This document shows, piece by piece, positions 32,816-41,340 of a stretch of 64,000 bases of DNA. Origin of the DNA: Streptomyces sp. CB09001 (GTDB lineage Bacteria > Actinomycetota > Actinomycetes > Streptomycetales > Streptomycetaceae). A program made the position numbers and the translations under genes. Under the pieces are notes generated by a model. It saw only the letters and a list, made by a program, of their open reading frames with translations, did not search any database and had not been told where the DNA came from. The stretch spans positions 7,183,001 to 7,247,000 of the forward strand of contig NZ_CP026730.1 in the NCBI RefSeq assembly GCF_003369795.1, written 5' to 3'. Position 1 is the stretch's first letter; each line of letters begins with the position of its first letter.

Positions 32816-33553
32816 GTGGACCGTCAACAGATCTCCCGACTCGCCCATGCCGACCACCCGATCGCCGCACCGCTCGACGACGACTCGGTACGCCGGCTGC
32901 TGGACCGCGCGGTCCCCGGCGACGGCGCGCGCGTTCTCGACCTGGGCTGCGGCGGCGCCGAGTGGCTCCTGCGCGCCCTCGCCGAGCATCCGCGCCTCAC
33001 GGCCGAGGGCGTCGACCTCTCCGGGAGCGCGCTCGACCACGCCCGCGGGGCGGCGGCCCGGCTCGGGGTGGCGGACCGGCTCACCCTGCACCGTGCGGAC
33101 GCCGCGCGGTTCACTGCCCCGCACCGTTTCGACCTCGTCCTCTGCGTCGGTTCCACACACGCCTTCGGCGGCCTGCCCGCCGCCCTCGCCGCCGCACGCG
33201 GGCACCTGGCGCCCGGCGGACGCGTCCTGGTCGGCGACGGATTCTGGGAACGCGAGCCGTCCGCGGAGGCCGTCGAGACGCTCGGTGACCTCGACGATCT
33301 GCCGACCACCCTGGACCGGGTCGTCGCGGACGGCTGGACACCGGTGGGCGGGCACATCAGCACCCGCCGGGAACTCGACGACTACGAGTGGGCCTGGACC
33401 GGAACACTGGCCGCGTGGGCCCTGGACCACCCCGCCGAACCCGGCTGTGCGCAGGCACTGGAGACGGCCGCCTCCCACCGTGACGGGTGGCTGCGGGGTT
33501 ATCGGGACTGCCTGGGCTTCCTCTGCCTGGTCCTGCGCCCGACGGACGCCTGA
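32816..33553 (+). CDS. SAM-dependent methyltransferase
   Basis: A 245-aa class I methyltransferase. Motif I is VLDLGCGGAEWL (about 40-51), the acidic loop EGVDLSGSALDHA follows, then ADAARF and the post-I segment FDLVLCVGSTHAFGG. GTG 32816 is set by GAGG eight bases upstream. The His in STHAFGG and the C-terminal Trp-rich segment resemble methyltransferases acting on small acids, but the acceptor is unknown. Confidence 0.85.
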   Translation: MDRQQISRLAHADHPIAAPLDDDSVRRLLDRAVPGDGARVLDLGCGGAEWLLRALAEHPRLTAEGVDLSGSALDHARGAAARLGVADRLTLHRADAARFTAPHRFDLVLCVGSTHAFGGLPAALAAARGHLAPGGRVLVGDGFWEREPSAEAVETLGDLDDLPTTLDRVVADGWTPVGGHISTRRELDDYEWAWTGTLAAWALDHPAEPGCAQALETAASHRDGWLRGYRDCLGFLCLVLRPTDA

Positions 33554-33654
33554 CCCCGGAGCGCCGCACGCCTGGGTGGGGCGGGTGATGTTTGCCGGAT
33601 TCGGGGGTAGACGGGTCGGCGTAACGGTCAAGGCTCAGGAAGAGGGCGGATCGG

Positions 33655-34128
33655 ATGGACGGGGCTGCCCATACGGGGGACCGGCTGAGAGACGGGTCGG
33701 TCAAGGTTTCGGCGGAGTACCAGGGCATGCCCGGCGACATCGCCAGGGGCCGGGAACTGGCCCGGCGGTTTCTGGCACGGGTGCGCGCGGCGCAGGGCGC
33801 CCCGGTGTCCGACCGCGCGGTCGAAGTGGTGCAACTGGTGGTCAGCGAGTTGCTGACGAACGCCTGCAAATACGCGCCCGGCCCCTCGCTGGTCGATCTC
33901 GAACTGGCCGAGGACCGGGTGGAGGTCACGGTGTGGGACAGCGAACCGGTGCTCCCCGTGCCCGGGACCGCGGACCCCGGCCGGGTCGGCCGGCATGGGC
34001 TGGAGATCGTCATGGCCGTCTGCGAGAGCTTCGAGGTGCACCGGGAGCCGGTCGGCAAGCGCATGAGGGCCGCGGTGGGACTCGCCGACGACCTGAACGG
34101 CACGGCCACCCTGGGCCACCCGGCCTGA
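33655..34128 (+). CDS. RsbW-like ATP-binding anti-sigma/regulatory protein
   Basis: A 157-aa HATPase_c_2 protein, like the many RsbW-type kinases of Streptomyces. N box VSELLTNACKYAPG (about 63-76), then VWDSEP and GRHGLEIVMAVCESFEV as the ATP lid region. Such proteins phosphorylate STAS anti-anti-sigma factors and sequester sigma factors. GAAGAGG precedes the ATG. No sigma factor is adjacent; a PP2C phosphatase lies 1.1 kb downstream and a STAS-like gene about 17 kb away. Confidence 0.87.
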   Translation: MDGAAHTGDRLRDGSVKVSAEYQGMPGDIARGRELARRFLARVRAAQGAPVSDRAVEVVQLVVSELLTNACKYAPGPSLVDLELAEDRVEVTVWDSEPVLPVPGTADPGRVGRHGLEIVMAVCESFEVHREPVGKRMRAAVGLADDLNGTATLGHPA

Positions 34129-34564
34129 CCCACCCGAGAGGGCACGCCCCGCGCCCGGCGACGGGACCGCCCGGGGCGGCGGTTGCCTGTGCCGGCGGCG
34201 GGCCTTGCTCTGGGTGGTGGCGGAGCACCGGCGCGGTGGTGGGCTTTGCTCTGGGTGGTGGAGAAGCACCGGCGTGGTGGCGGGCCCTGCTCTGGGTGGT
34301 GGCGCGGCAGCGGCGTGCGGGGTGGCACGGCTGGCCCTCGGCGGTCGCGCGGCACCCGCGTGCGCGCGGGCCGGTCCCGTGCCGGGCGGTGTAGCAGAAG
34401 GTGCGTGTGGGGCGGCGGGCCCGTTGCCGCGGGTGGTGGCCCAGTACCTGCCCGCGCGGCGGCGCGTTCCGCTCCGGGCTGTGACGCTCCACCGGCGTGC
34501 GCGCCTGGCGGCCCCGCGTCCCGCGCGGTGCCGGTACAACCCTGTTCACCGCCGCCGTCCCCCG
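34129..34564. other. 436-bp noncoding region with degenerate repeats
   Basis: The gap between the RsbW-like gene and the converging GNAT gene contains no credible ORF start on either strand; long open frames here come from the high GC. Its main content is the 41-bp repeat array described separately and weaker related copies to about 34460. Confidence 0.6.
34198..34320. repeat. Three 41-bp imperfect tandem repeats
   Basis: Units at 34198-34238, 34239-34279 and 34280-34320 share the core ctctgggtggtgg and a downstream caccggcg-type block. A more diverged copy appears near 34417-34458. At 41 bp the unit shifts frame each time, so it is not a coding repeat. Confidence 0.82.
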
Positions 34565-35116
34565 CTACAGCGCGCCGGCCCGGTGGTCCCCGGATCGGAG
34601 GCGGTACAGGACGGAGCGGCGCAGCGGGCCCTCGGGGATCTCCGGGTCGTCGAAGTCGTCGGCCGGGTCGTAGGTCATGCCCAGGCGGCCCATCACCGCC
34701 CGTGAACGGAGGTTGCCGACCGCGGTCACCGCGAGGACCTCCGGCAGCCCGAGGTCCTCGAAGGCATGGGCCAGCGCGGCCCGCGCGGCCTCGGTGGCGT
34801 AGCCGTGCCCCCAGGCCGGGCGGGCCAGTCGCCAGCCCGTCTCCACCCCGGTGAACGGCATGCCGTCCTCCACGGGATCGAGCCCCGCGAAGCCGATGAA
34901 CTCGCCGGTGGCGGCGATCTCCACCGCCCACCAGCCCCAGCCCCGCCGGTCGAGGTCCGCCTGGAAGCGGATCACGGACGCCTCGCTCTGCGCGCGGGTC
35001 AGGATCTCGGGGAAGTACTCGCGGACCACCGGGTCGGCGTTCATCGCCGCCCACGGGCCCAGGTCGGACGCCCGCCAGTCGCGGAGCACGAGACGATCGG
35101 TTCGAAGTTCGGACAT
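34565..35116 (-). CDS. GNAT family N-acetyltransferase
   Basis: A 183-aa acetyltransferase of the RimJ/RimL-like group: MSELRTDRLVLRDWRASDL opening, FIGFAGLDPVEDGMPFTGVETGWRLARPAWGHGYATEAARA with the acetyl-CoA pyrophosphate loop, and VTAVGNLRSRAVMGRLGM. ATG 35116 has TACGTT exactly six bases upstream and no ribosome binding site, suggesting a leaderless transcript. The acceptor (protein N-terminus or small amine) is unknown. Confidence 0.88.
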   Translation of the reverse strand: MSELRTDRLVLRDWRASDLGPWAAMNADPVVREYFPEILTRAQSEASVIRFQADLDRRGWGWWAVEIAATGEFIGFAGLDPVEDGMPFTGVETGWRLARPAWGHGYATEAARAALAHAFEDLGLPEVLAVTAVGNLRSRAVMGRLGMTYDPADDFDDPEIPEGPLRRSVLYRLRSGDHRAGAL

Positions 35117-35263
35117 CACGTGAACGTACGGGACCCGCACCGGGCCGGGCGACCGGATTACGCAGCCGCGTTCCTCCTCCCTCCGCCCCCGAGGGCGGAG
35201 CGGTTCAGCACCGCCCCCGGGGGAACCTGGCGGGATGGACGGCATCGGAAGGCTGTGAGGGTC

Positions 35264-37198
35264 GTGACGTCACGCTGGGCGGACCACCGGGACGGCGAGG
35301 AACCAGGGCACGACGCGGCGGACGAGGCGCTCGGCGCCCCGCACGAGGCGCTCGGCGTGCCGGAGTCCGTGGAGCCGGACTTCTCCCGCGCGGTCCTGCG
35401 CGCTCTCGGCGCCGGCGTCCTCACCCTCGGCCCCACCGCCCGGATCACCTCGGTGAACCCCTGGGCCGAGCAGCTGCTGGGACGGTCGGAGCAGGAGATG
35501 CTCGGGCACGACGCACACGATCTCCTGCACCGGCACGCCGACGGCAGCCCCGTGCCGCGCGAGCGGTGCGCGCTGCGCCGCCCGCTGCACGGGGTGCCCG
35601 CCGAGGAGGGCAGCGACGAGTACTTCCAGCGGGCGGACGGCACCACGGTCCCCATCATCTGGGCCACCACTCCCCTCGTCCGCGGCGGACGGCAGGAGGG
35701 GCTGGTGCTGGTCTTCCACGACTTCAGCCTGCACCGCAGCGCCGCCGAGGAGACCGCGGCGCGGGCCACGGCCCTGGAGACCCTCACCGCGCAGCTGCAC
35801 CTGGTCGCCGAGATCTCCACCGTGCTGGTCCCCACCGAGCGCACCTCCACCACCCTCCGCCGGCTCGTGCGGCTGCTGGTGCCGGAACTGGGCCAGTGGG
35901 CGGCGGTCGACGTCTACCCGGGCCAGTCGGACCTGCTGGAACGGGTGGCGGTACGCAGCAGCACCCAGCCGGACCGGGCCAGACCACTGCGCGGGCCGAT
36001 GACCTCGCTGCCGGACCAGGCCCGCGCCGCGCTCACCCTCCTCGTCAACGGCGACCGGCCCGTCCCGCTGAAGGCCGACGACCTGTTCCGGGACCCGGAG
36101 CACCCGCTCGCCGCCACCCACCGGGTGCTGTTCGAACGGCTCGGCGGCCACGCGGCCGTCGCCATCCCCCTGCGCACCCGCCAGCGGTCCTACGGCATCC
36201 TCACCGTGGCCCGCGCCGGGGAGCGCCCCGCCCACACCGAGGCCGAGGTCGCCCTGCTGGCGGACATCGGCCGCCGCGTCGGGCTGGTGCTGGACAACGC
36301 CCGGCTCTACCACGAGCAGCAGAACGTCGCCGAGACGATGCAGCGCCAGCTCCTGACCCCGCTGCCGCAGGTCGACCACCTCCGGATGGCCGCCCGCTAC
36401 TGGCCCGCCGAGAGCGCCATGGAGGTCGGCGGCGACTGGTACGACGCCTTCCTCCTCGGCGACGGTGTCATGGCCCTGGTCATCGGGGACGTCGTCGGAC
36501 ACGACCTGCAGGCCGCCGCCCACATGGCCGAGGTCCGCAACATGCTGCGCGCCCTCGCCTGGGACCACCAGGAGCCGCCCAGCGTGATCATGCGCCGCCT
36601 GGACGAGGCCGTGACCAACACCAGCGACGCGCCGATGGCCACTCTCGTCTTCGCCCGCGTCGAGGGAGCCGAGGGCGGCCCCTGGCGGCTGCACTGGGTG
36701 AACGCCGGCCACCCGCCACCCCTGCTGGTCACCCGGGACGGCGCGACGCGCTTCCTGGAGGGCGGCCACGGCCCCCTCATCGGCATGAGCGCCACCCTGC
36801 GCCTCGGCCTGGACTGGCCCGACACGCGCGAGGAACTCCCGCCGGAGAGCATCCTCCTGCTCTACACCGACGGCCTGGTGGAGAGCCGCGACCGTCCCAT
36901 CGACGTGGGCATGGACCAGCTCCGCCACCATGCCGGTGTACTGGCCCGGCGGGTGGACAGGTGGAGCGTCGACGACTTCTGCGACGAACTGCTCGCGCGC
37001 ATCGCACCCCGCGGGGACGACGTCGCCCTGCTCGCCCTGCGCCTGCCCGCCGCCGGCGTGGGCGCGCCCGGCGACACCGAGCCGCCCCCGCCGCCCCAGT
37101 CCGGGCAGAGCGAGGCCACCCCAGACCGGGCCGCTCCCGGCTCCCTGCGCCAGGAGGCCGAGGTGCGCGACCCGACCCGGGTGGATCCGCCGGAGTAG
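35264..37198 (+). CDS. PAS-GAF-PP2C (SpoIIE) phosphatase
   Basis: A 644-aa signalling phosphatase. PAS domain about 35-150 (RAVLRALGAGVLTLGPTARITSVNPWAEQLLG), GAF domain about 185-345 (HAAVAIPLRTRQRSYGILTVARAGERP), and SpoIIE-type PP2C domain about 375-585, with metal ligands in EVGGDWYDAF, GDVVGHD, LLLYTDGLVE and GDDVALL. The tail is Pro/Gln-rich. Such proteins dephosphorylate STAS antagonists, opposing RsbW kinases. The start is uncertain between GTG 35264 and 35255; neither has an ideally placed ribosome binding site. Confidence 0.88.
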   Translation: MTSRWADHRDGEEPGHDAADEALGAPHEALGVPESVEPDFSRAVLRALGAGVLTLGPTARITSVNPWAEQLLGRSEQEMLGHDAHDLLHRHADGSPVPRERCALRRPLHGVPAEEGSDEYFQRADGTTVPIIWATTPLVRGGRQEGLVLVFHDFSLHRSAAEETAARATALETLTAQLHLVAEISTVLVPTERTSTTLRRLVRLLVPELGQWAAVDVYPGQSDLLERVAVRSSTQPDRARPLRGPMTSLPDQARAALTLLVNGDRPVPLKADDLFRDPEHPLAATHRVLFERLGGHAAVAIPLRTRQRSYGILTVARAGERPAHTEAEVALLADIGRRVGLVLDNARLYHEQQNVAETMQRQLLTPLPQVDHLRMAARYWPAESAMEVGGDWYDAFLLGDGVMALVIGDVVGHDLQAAAHMAEVRNMLRALAWDHQEPPSVIMRRLDEAVTNTSDAPMATLVFARVEGAEGGPWRLHWVNAGHPPPLLVTRDGATRFLEGGHGPLIGMSATLRLGLDWPDTREELPPESILLLYTDGLVESRDRPIDVGMDQLRHHAGVLARRVDRWSVDDFCDELLARIAPRGDDVALLALRLPAAGVGAPGDTEPPPPPQSGQSEATPDRAAPGSLRQEAEVRDPTRVDPPE

Positions 37199-37462
37199 CG
37201 GACCGAGGGGACCGCCCGGCCGCGGGTGACAGGACGACAAAGGGGTGACGCCCCGTCCGGACGGTTCCAACTCCACCCTGGTACGGCCCAGTTCGTTGCC
37301 GCGCGGAAAGCGGGCCCGGCACCCGGACGGGCGGCGTGTTCACCCGGCTGAGCGCCTTGAGTGGTGCGAGACGGACGGCGGGCTGACGGTGATTCACGTC
37401 GGGGCCGGGTCACCTCAGCTGACGAAGCACCAGCTGCCCGGCCGTGACGGAAGGAACCACAG

Positions 37463-38023
37463 ATGCGTTCTGCTCGGATGCTCCTGACCACGGCGGCGGC
37501 CTCGGCCGTCTTCGTCCTCGGCGCTCCCGGCGCCTACGCGGCGGCCGGTGGCGACTGGGACCACGACGACTCTTCCTACAGCAAGGAGCACGACAACGGA
37601 AGCAAGCACGACGAGCCGCGCGGCGGCATGCACACCGGCGGTGGTGCGCTGGCAGCGGTGAGCGAAGGCGACTGGGACCACGACGACGCGTCCTCCGGCA
37701 AGGAGCACGACAACGGAAGCAAGCACGACGAGCCGCGCGGCGGCATGCACACCGGCGGCGGTGCGCTGGCCGCGGTGAACGAGGGCGACTGGGACGGCGG
37801 CGGGCGCGAGTCCAAGGAAGGCGGCTCGCAGACCTACCAGCAGGACGAGGGCGAGAGCTCCCGGGGCGGCGGCGAGCACGAGAAGCCGCGCGGCGGGATG
37901 CACACCGGCGGTGGCGGACTGGCCACGCCGACCACGACCGCGGGCGGTCTCGCCGTCCTGGCCGTCGCCGCGACCGGCCTGTACGCCGTCCGACGCAAGA
38001 AGTCGGCTCACGGAGTGGCGTAA
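37463..38023 (+). CDS. His/Asp-rich repeat surface protein with C-terminal anchor
   Basis: A 186-aa exported protein I do not recognise. A signal peptide (1-27, ending APGAYAAAG) is followed by two nearly identical 39-residue repeats (30-68 and 69-107), each GDWDHDD...KEHDNGSKHDEPRGGMHTGGGALA, and a diverged third (108 to about 150). The C-terminus reads GGLATPTTTAGGL, a hydrophobic helix, then RRKK, the layout of a cell-wall sorting signal but without LPxTG or LAxTG. His and Asp could bind metal. GGAAGGA precedes the ATG. A class F sortase gene follows 137 bp downstream. Confidence 0.8.
   Translation: MRSARMLLTTAAASAVFVLGAPGAYAAAGGDWDHDDSSYSKEHDNGSKHDEPRGGMHTGGGALAAVSEGDWDHDDASSGKEHDNGSKHDEPRGGMHTGGGALAAVNEGDWDGGGRESKEGGSQTYQQDEGESSRGGGEHEKPRGGMHTGGGGLATPTTTAGGLAVLAVAATGLYAVRRKKSAHGVA
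37550..37783 (+). repeat. 117-bp in-frame tandem repeat within the surface protein gene
   Basis: Units 37550-37666 and 37667-37783 are nearly identical at the DNA level, and a third, diverged unit follows. Near identity indicates a recent duplication or gene conversion. Confidence 0.9.
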
Positions 38024-38159
38024 GCCGTGCCGGGCGCGATAGCAGCCGGGCCGCCACCAAGGAATCACGGGGCGGCCCGGCTCGCCCTCGAGCCCGCCCT
38101 CCGCCACCCTCCGACCAGCGTGTCCGCCCTGCCGCCGTGCCCCAGTGAGGTCGTCACCG

Positions 38160-38849
38160 ATGCCAGTCCCCCCTTCCGCCCCCGCCCCGGCCGACGACGA
38201 GACGACGACCGGTCAGGGCTCCCGCTCCGGCCTGATGGTGCTGTGCGCCGTGGCGCTGCTGATCCTGGCGGTGAGCCTGGTCGGCGGCAACGACACGTCC
38301 GCCGACTCCTCGCGCCCGCCGTTGCCCGCGCACCCCGGCACCACCGCCTCGTCCGCCCCGCCCGCCCCGCCCGCGACCGGCGCGGCGGACTCCGCCCTGC
38401 CCCGGTCGAAACCGGTGCGCCTGCTGATTCCGGAGATCTCCGTCGACGCCCCCTTCACCGACCTCGCCATCGGCGACAAGGGGCAGCTCCAGCCACCGCC
38501 GGCCGGTGACACCAACCTCGTCGGCTGGTACGCCAAGGGCGCCTCCCCCGGAGAGAAGGGCACCTCGATCATCGCCGGGCACGTGGACACCAAGACGTCG
38601 GCCGCCGTCTTCGCCCGCCTCGACCAGCTCGACAAGGGCGACAAGTTCCGGGTCCGGCGCGCGGACGGGAGCAGCGCGACCTTCGTGGTCGACAGCCTGG
38701 AGACCTACGCCAAGGACGAGTTCCCCAGCGACCGCGTCTACGGCGACGCCGCCCGGCCCGAGGTGCGACTGATCACCTGCGCGGGCGACTACGACCACAA
38801 GGTCAAGGACTACACGGACAACCTGGTCGTCTTCGCGCACCTCGCCTGA
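38160..38849 (+). CDS. Class F sortase
   Basis: A 229-aa membrane-anchored sortase. A hydrophobic segment at about 23-42 (GLMVLCAVALLILAVSLVGG) is followed by a Pro/Ala linker and the sortase beta-barrel with catalytic His in IIAGHVDT and Cys in LITCAGDYD; the Arg is probably in ARPEVRLI or nearby. ATG 38160 follows GAGG by nine bases. It lies directly downstream of the repeat surface protein with a sorting-signal-like tail, which is the obvious candidate substrate. Class F sortases of actinobacteria are poorly characterised. Confidence 0.9.
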   Translation: MPVPPSAPAPADDETTTGQGSRSGLMVLCAVALLILAVSLVGGNDTSADSSRPPLPAHPGTTASSAPPAPPATGAADSALPRSKPVRLLIPEISVDAPFTDLAIGDKGQLQPPPAGDTNLVGWYAKGASPGEKGTSIIAGHVDTKTSAAVFARLDQLDKGDKFRVRRADGSSATFVVDSLETYAKDEFPSDRVYGDAARPEVRLITCAGDYDHKVKDYTDNLVVFAHLA

Positions 38850-39000
38850 GGCCGCGCGGCAGGCCGGCCGCGGTGCCGGTCACCCGCGCACCGCACACGG
38901 GTCGCGCGCCGTCGGGGCCCGGCACAGGATCGAGGCAAGCCGGCGTCGCGTCACCGCGGCCGACGTTCAGTTCCGCCCCCGCGAAGGAGACGTGCGCCAG

Positions 39001-40167
39001 ATGACCACCACGTCCACCCCTGCCACCGAAACGCTTGCCTCCGAACCGCTGACGCGACAGCTGTCGCACCAGGTCTCCCAGTCCGTGTTCGACGGCTCCC
39101 GGCTGCGGGTCGTCCTCCTGGTTGAGGTCTACGACGGAGCCCAGCAGCAGTTCCTCGAGACGTACGAGAACCTGCGCAGCCACGTCGAGTCCGTCCCCGG
39201 GCACATCGGCGAGCAGCTGTGCCAGTCCATCGAGAACCCCTCCCAGTGGCTGATCACCAGCGAGTGGGAGAGCGCCCCGCCGTTCCTGAACTGGGTGAGC
39301 AGCGAGGAGCACGTGCGGATGGTCAAGCCGCTGCACAGCTGCGTGCGGGACACCCGGTCGCTCCGCTTCCACGTGGTCCGCGAGACCGGCCGTCCCTCGA
39401 CCGGCGCCGATCCCGCCCGGGGCGGACTGCAGGCCGAGCCCCGCGTCGGCGACGGCGTCATCCGGCACGCGCTCACCTTCACGGTGAAGCCGGGCAGCGA
39501 GGAGGCGGTCGGCAAGGTCCTCGCCGACTACGCGTCTCCCGAGCCGCGGGTCGACGACACCACGCGCCTGTGCCGTACGTCCCTGTTCCTGCACGGCAAC
39601 CGGGTGGTGCGGGCCATCGAGGTCCGCGGCGACCTGCTCGCGGCGCTGCGGCACGTCGCCGAGCAGCCCGAGGTGCGGGCCGTCGAGGAGGCCATCAACC
39701 CGTACCTGGAGCAGGACCGGGACCTCGGCGACCCGGAGTCCGCCCGGGTGTTCTACACGCGGGCGGCGCTGCCCGCCGTCCACCACGTCACCGCGGGGGA
39801 GGAGCAGGACCGGGCGCAGCGGCACGCGCTGTCGTACCCGGCCCGCCCGGGCTGCGGCATGCGGCTGGCCCAGCTGCTCGCCGAGCGCGACGAGGCGGCG
39901 GCCAGGGATCCGCGCAGCCCGGTCCTGTGCAGCACGATCTTCCAGCGCGACGACGTCGTGGTGCGGCTGGTCGACGTACGCGGGGACCTCCACGACGGCG
40001 ATCCCGCGGTGACCCTCGGCCTTCCGGAGCCCGGCCAGGTGTCCGAGCTGACGACCCTGCTGGACGGCTTCACGGACGCCGGGTCCCCGACCGGCGGCGG
40101 ACTCGTCCGCGCTCTCGAGGGCGCCCGGATGGAGCTGGTCACCGACCGGCGCGCGCCGGACGCCTGA
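39001..40167 (+). CDS. SchA/CurD-like domain protein
   Basis: A 388-aa protein. Residues 35-130 resemble an antibiotic-biosynthesis monooxygenase-like ferredoxin fold (LRVVLLVEVYDGAQQQFLETYENLRSHVESVPGHIGEQLCQS); the remainder matches SchA/CurD-like domains in two related halves (HALTFTVKPGSEEAVGKVLADY... and HALSYPARPGCGMRLAQLLAERDEAAA...). Such proteins sit in spore-pigment and other aromatic polyketide clusters (schA, curD, whiE ORFs), with unclear function. Here no polyketide synthase is adjacent; an O-methyltransferase converges on it. AAGGAG lies 11 bases before the ATG. Confidence 0.8.
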   Translation: MTTTSTPATETLASEPLTRQLSHQVSQSVFDGSRLRVVLLVEVYDGAQQQFLETYENLRSHVESVPGHIGEQLCQSIENPSQWLITSEWESAPPFLNWVSSEEHVRMVKPLHSCVRDTRSLRFHVVRETGRPSTGADPARGGLQAEPRVGDGVIRHALTFTVKPGSEEAVGKVLADYASPEPRVDDTTRLCRTSLFLHGNRVVRAIEVRGDLLAALRHVAEQPEVRAVEEAINPYLEQDRDLGDPESARVFYTRAALPAVHHVTAGEEQDRAQRHALSYPARPGCGMRLAQLLAERDEAAARDPRSPVLCSTIFQRDDVVVRLVDVRGDLHDGDPAVTLGLPEPGQVSELTTLLDGFTDAGSPTGGGLVRALEGARMELVTDRRAPDA

Positions 40168-40181
40168 CCGGACCGCACCCA

Positions 40182-40227
40182 CGCGTCGGCCGCCGGACCG
40201 CCACAGTGCGGTCCGGCGGCCGACGCG
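40182..40227. terminator. Very strong hairpin terminator
   Basis: 20-bp perfect arms beginning CGCGTCGGCCGCCGGACCGC around the loop cacagt, between the convergent SchA/CurD and methyltransferase genes. Confidence 0.93.
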
Positions 40228-40247
40228 CGTGCGGGCCCCGGGTCAGC

Positions 40248-41276
40248 TCACTTCGGCACGGTGCAGTCGAAGGCGTGCAGGTACGGGTTGACCGGGCGGA
40301 TGTCGTCGATGACGAGGCCGGCGTCGGTCAGCCGGCCGACCATGCTGTCGGTGGTGTGCTTGGCACCGCCGACGTTGAGGAGCAGCAGCAGGTCCATGGC
40401 GGTGCTGAACCGCATCGACGGCGTGTCGTCGACGAGGTTCTCGATGACGACGACCCGGGCCCCGGGACCGCCGGCCGCCATGACGTTGCGCAGGGCGCGG
40501 GCGGTGCTGTCGTCGTCCCACTCCAGGATGTTCTTGATGACGTAGACGTCGGCCCGCACCGGGATGGCCTCGCGGCAGTCGCCCGGCACGATGCGGACGC
40601 GGTCCGTGAGCGCACCGCCCTCGCGCAGCCGGGGGTCGGCGTTCTCCACCACCCGCGGCAGGTCGAGCAGGGTGCCCTGCATGGCCGGGTACTTCTCCAG
40701 CAGGCTCGCCACCACGTGGCCCTGGCCGCCGCCGATGTCGGCGACCGAGGTGCTCGCCGACAGGTCGAGGAGCGCGGCGACATCCTGGGCCGACTGCCGG
40801 CTGGACGTCGTCATGGCACGGTTGAAGACCTCGGCGGACTGCGGCGCGTCCTCGTTGAGGTAGGTGAAGAACTCCTTGCCGTACAGGCCCTCGACGACGT
40901 TGGAGCCGGTGCGTACCGCCTCGTCGAGCAGGGGCCAGGCGTCCCAGGTCCACGGTTCGGTGCACCACAGGGTGATGTTGCGCAGGCTGTGCGGGTCGTC
41001 CTCGCGCAGCAGGCGGGACATGTCGGTGTGTGCGAACGTCCCGTTCCGGTGCTCGGTGAAGACGCCGTAGCAGGTGAGGGCGCGCAGCAGCCGGCGCAGC
41101 GGCTTGGGCTCGGTCTTCACCGCGGCCGCGAGGTCCTCCACGGCCATGGGGGTGTCGCCGAGGGCGTCGGCGACACCGAGCCGTGCGGCCGCGCGGAGGG
41201 CGGCGGCACATGCCGCCCCGAACACGAGCTCCCTCAGCCGCATGGGCGGGGGTGGGGCAGTCTGTGCGGTCGTCAT
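40248..41276 (-). CDS. O-methyltransferase, polyketide/phenazine type
   Basis: A 342-aa SAM-dependent O-methyltransferase with an N-terminal winged-helix dimerisation domain (LGVADALGDTPMAVEDLAAAV) and the catalytic domain (VADIGGGQGHVVASLLEKYP, then LLDLPRVVENA, and VIKNILEWDDDSTARALRNVM). This is the family of TcmN/DnrK/OxyT-like tailoring enzymes that act on phenolic hydroxyls. GAAGGAAAG precedes the ATG. Its pairing with a SchA/CurD gene suggests an aromatic polyketide substrate made elsewhere in the genome. Confidence 0.9.
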   Translation of the reverse strand: MTTAQTAPPPPMRLRELVFGAACAAALRAAARLGVADALGDTPMAVEDLAAAVKTEPKPLRRLLRALTCYGVFTEHRNGTFAHTDMSRLLREDDPHSLRNITLWCTEPWTWDAWPLLDEAVRTGSNVVEGLYGKEFFTYLNEDAPQSAEVFNRAMTTSSRQSAQDVAALLDLSASTSVADIGGGQGHVVASLLEKYPAMQGTLLDLPRVVENADPRLREGGALTDRVRIVPGDCREAIPVRADVYVIKNILEWDDDSTARALRNVMAAGGPGARVVVIENLVDDTPSMRFSTAMDLLLLLNVGGAKHTTDSMVGRLTDAGLVIDDIRPVNPYLHAFDCTVPK

Positions 41277-41340
41277 GTGCCGCTTTCCTTCCTTCTTCGG
41301 CCCATGGGCCGTCTTCGGTCCACGGGTGGTTACGGCCGGC

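Noticed and set aside
34010..35054. Long minus-strand open frames through the 41-bp repeat region, some reading into the GNAT gene
   Set aside because: Low-complexity Pro/Arg/His products produced by the repeats; the GNAT gene has its own start at 35116 and stop at 34565 in another frame.
37245..37487. An 80-codon plus-strand ORF starting at GTG 37245
   Set aside because: No usable ribosome binding site spacing, irregular composition, and it overlaps the start of the repeat protein gene in another frame.
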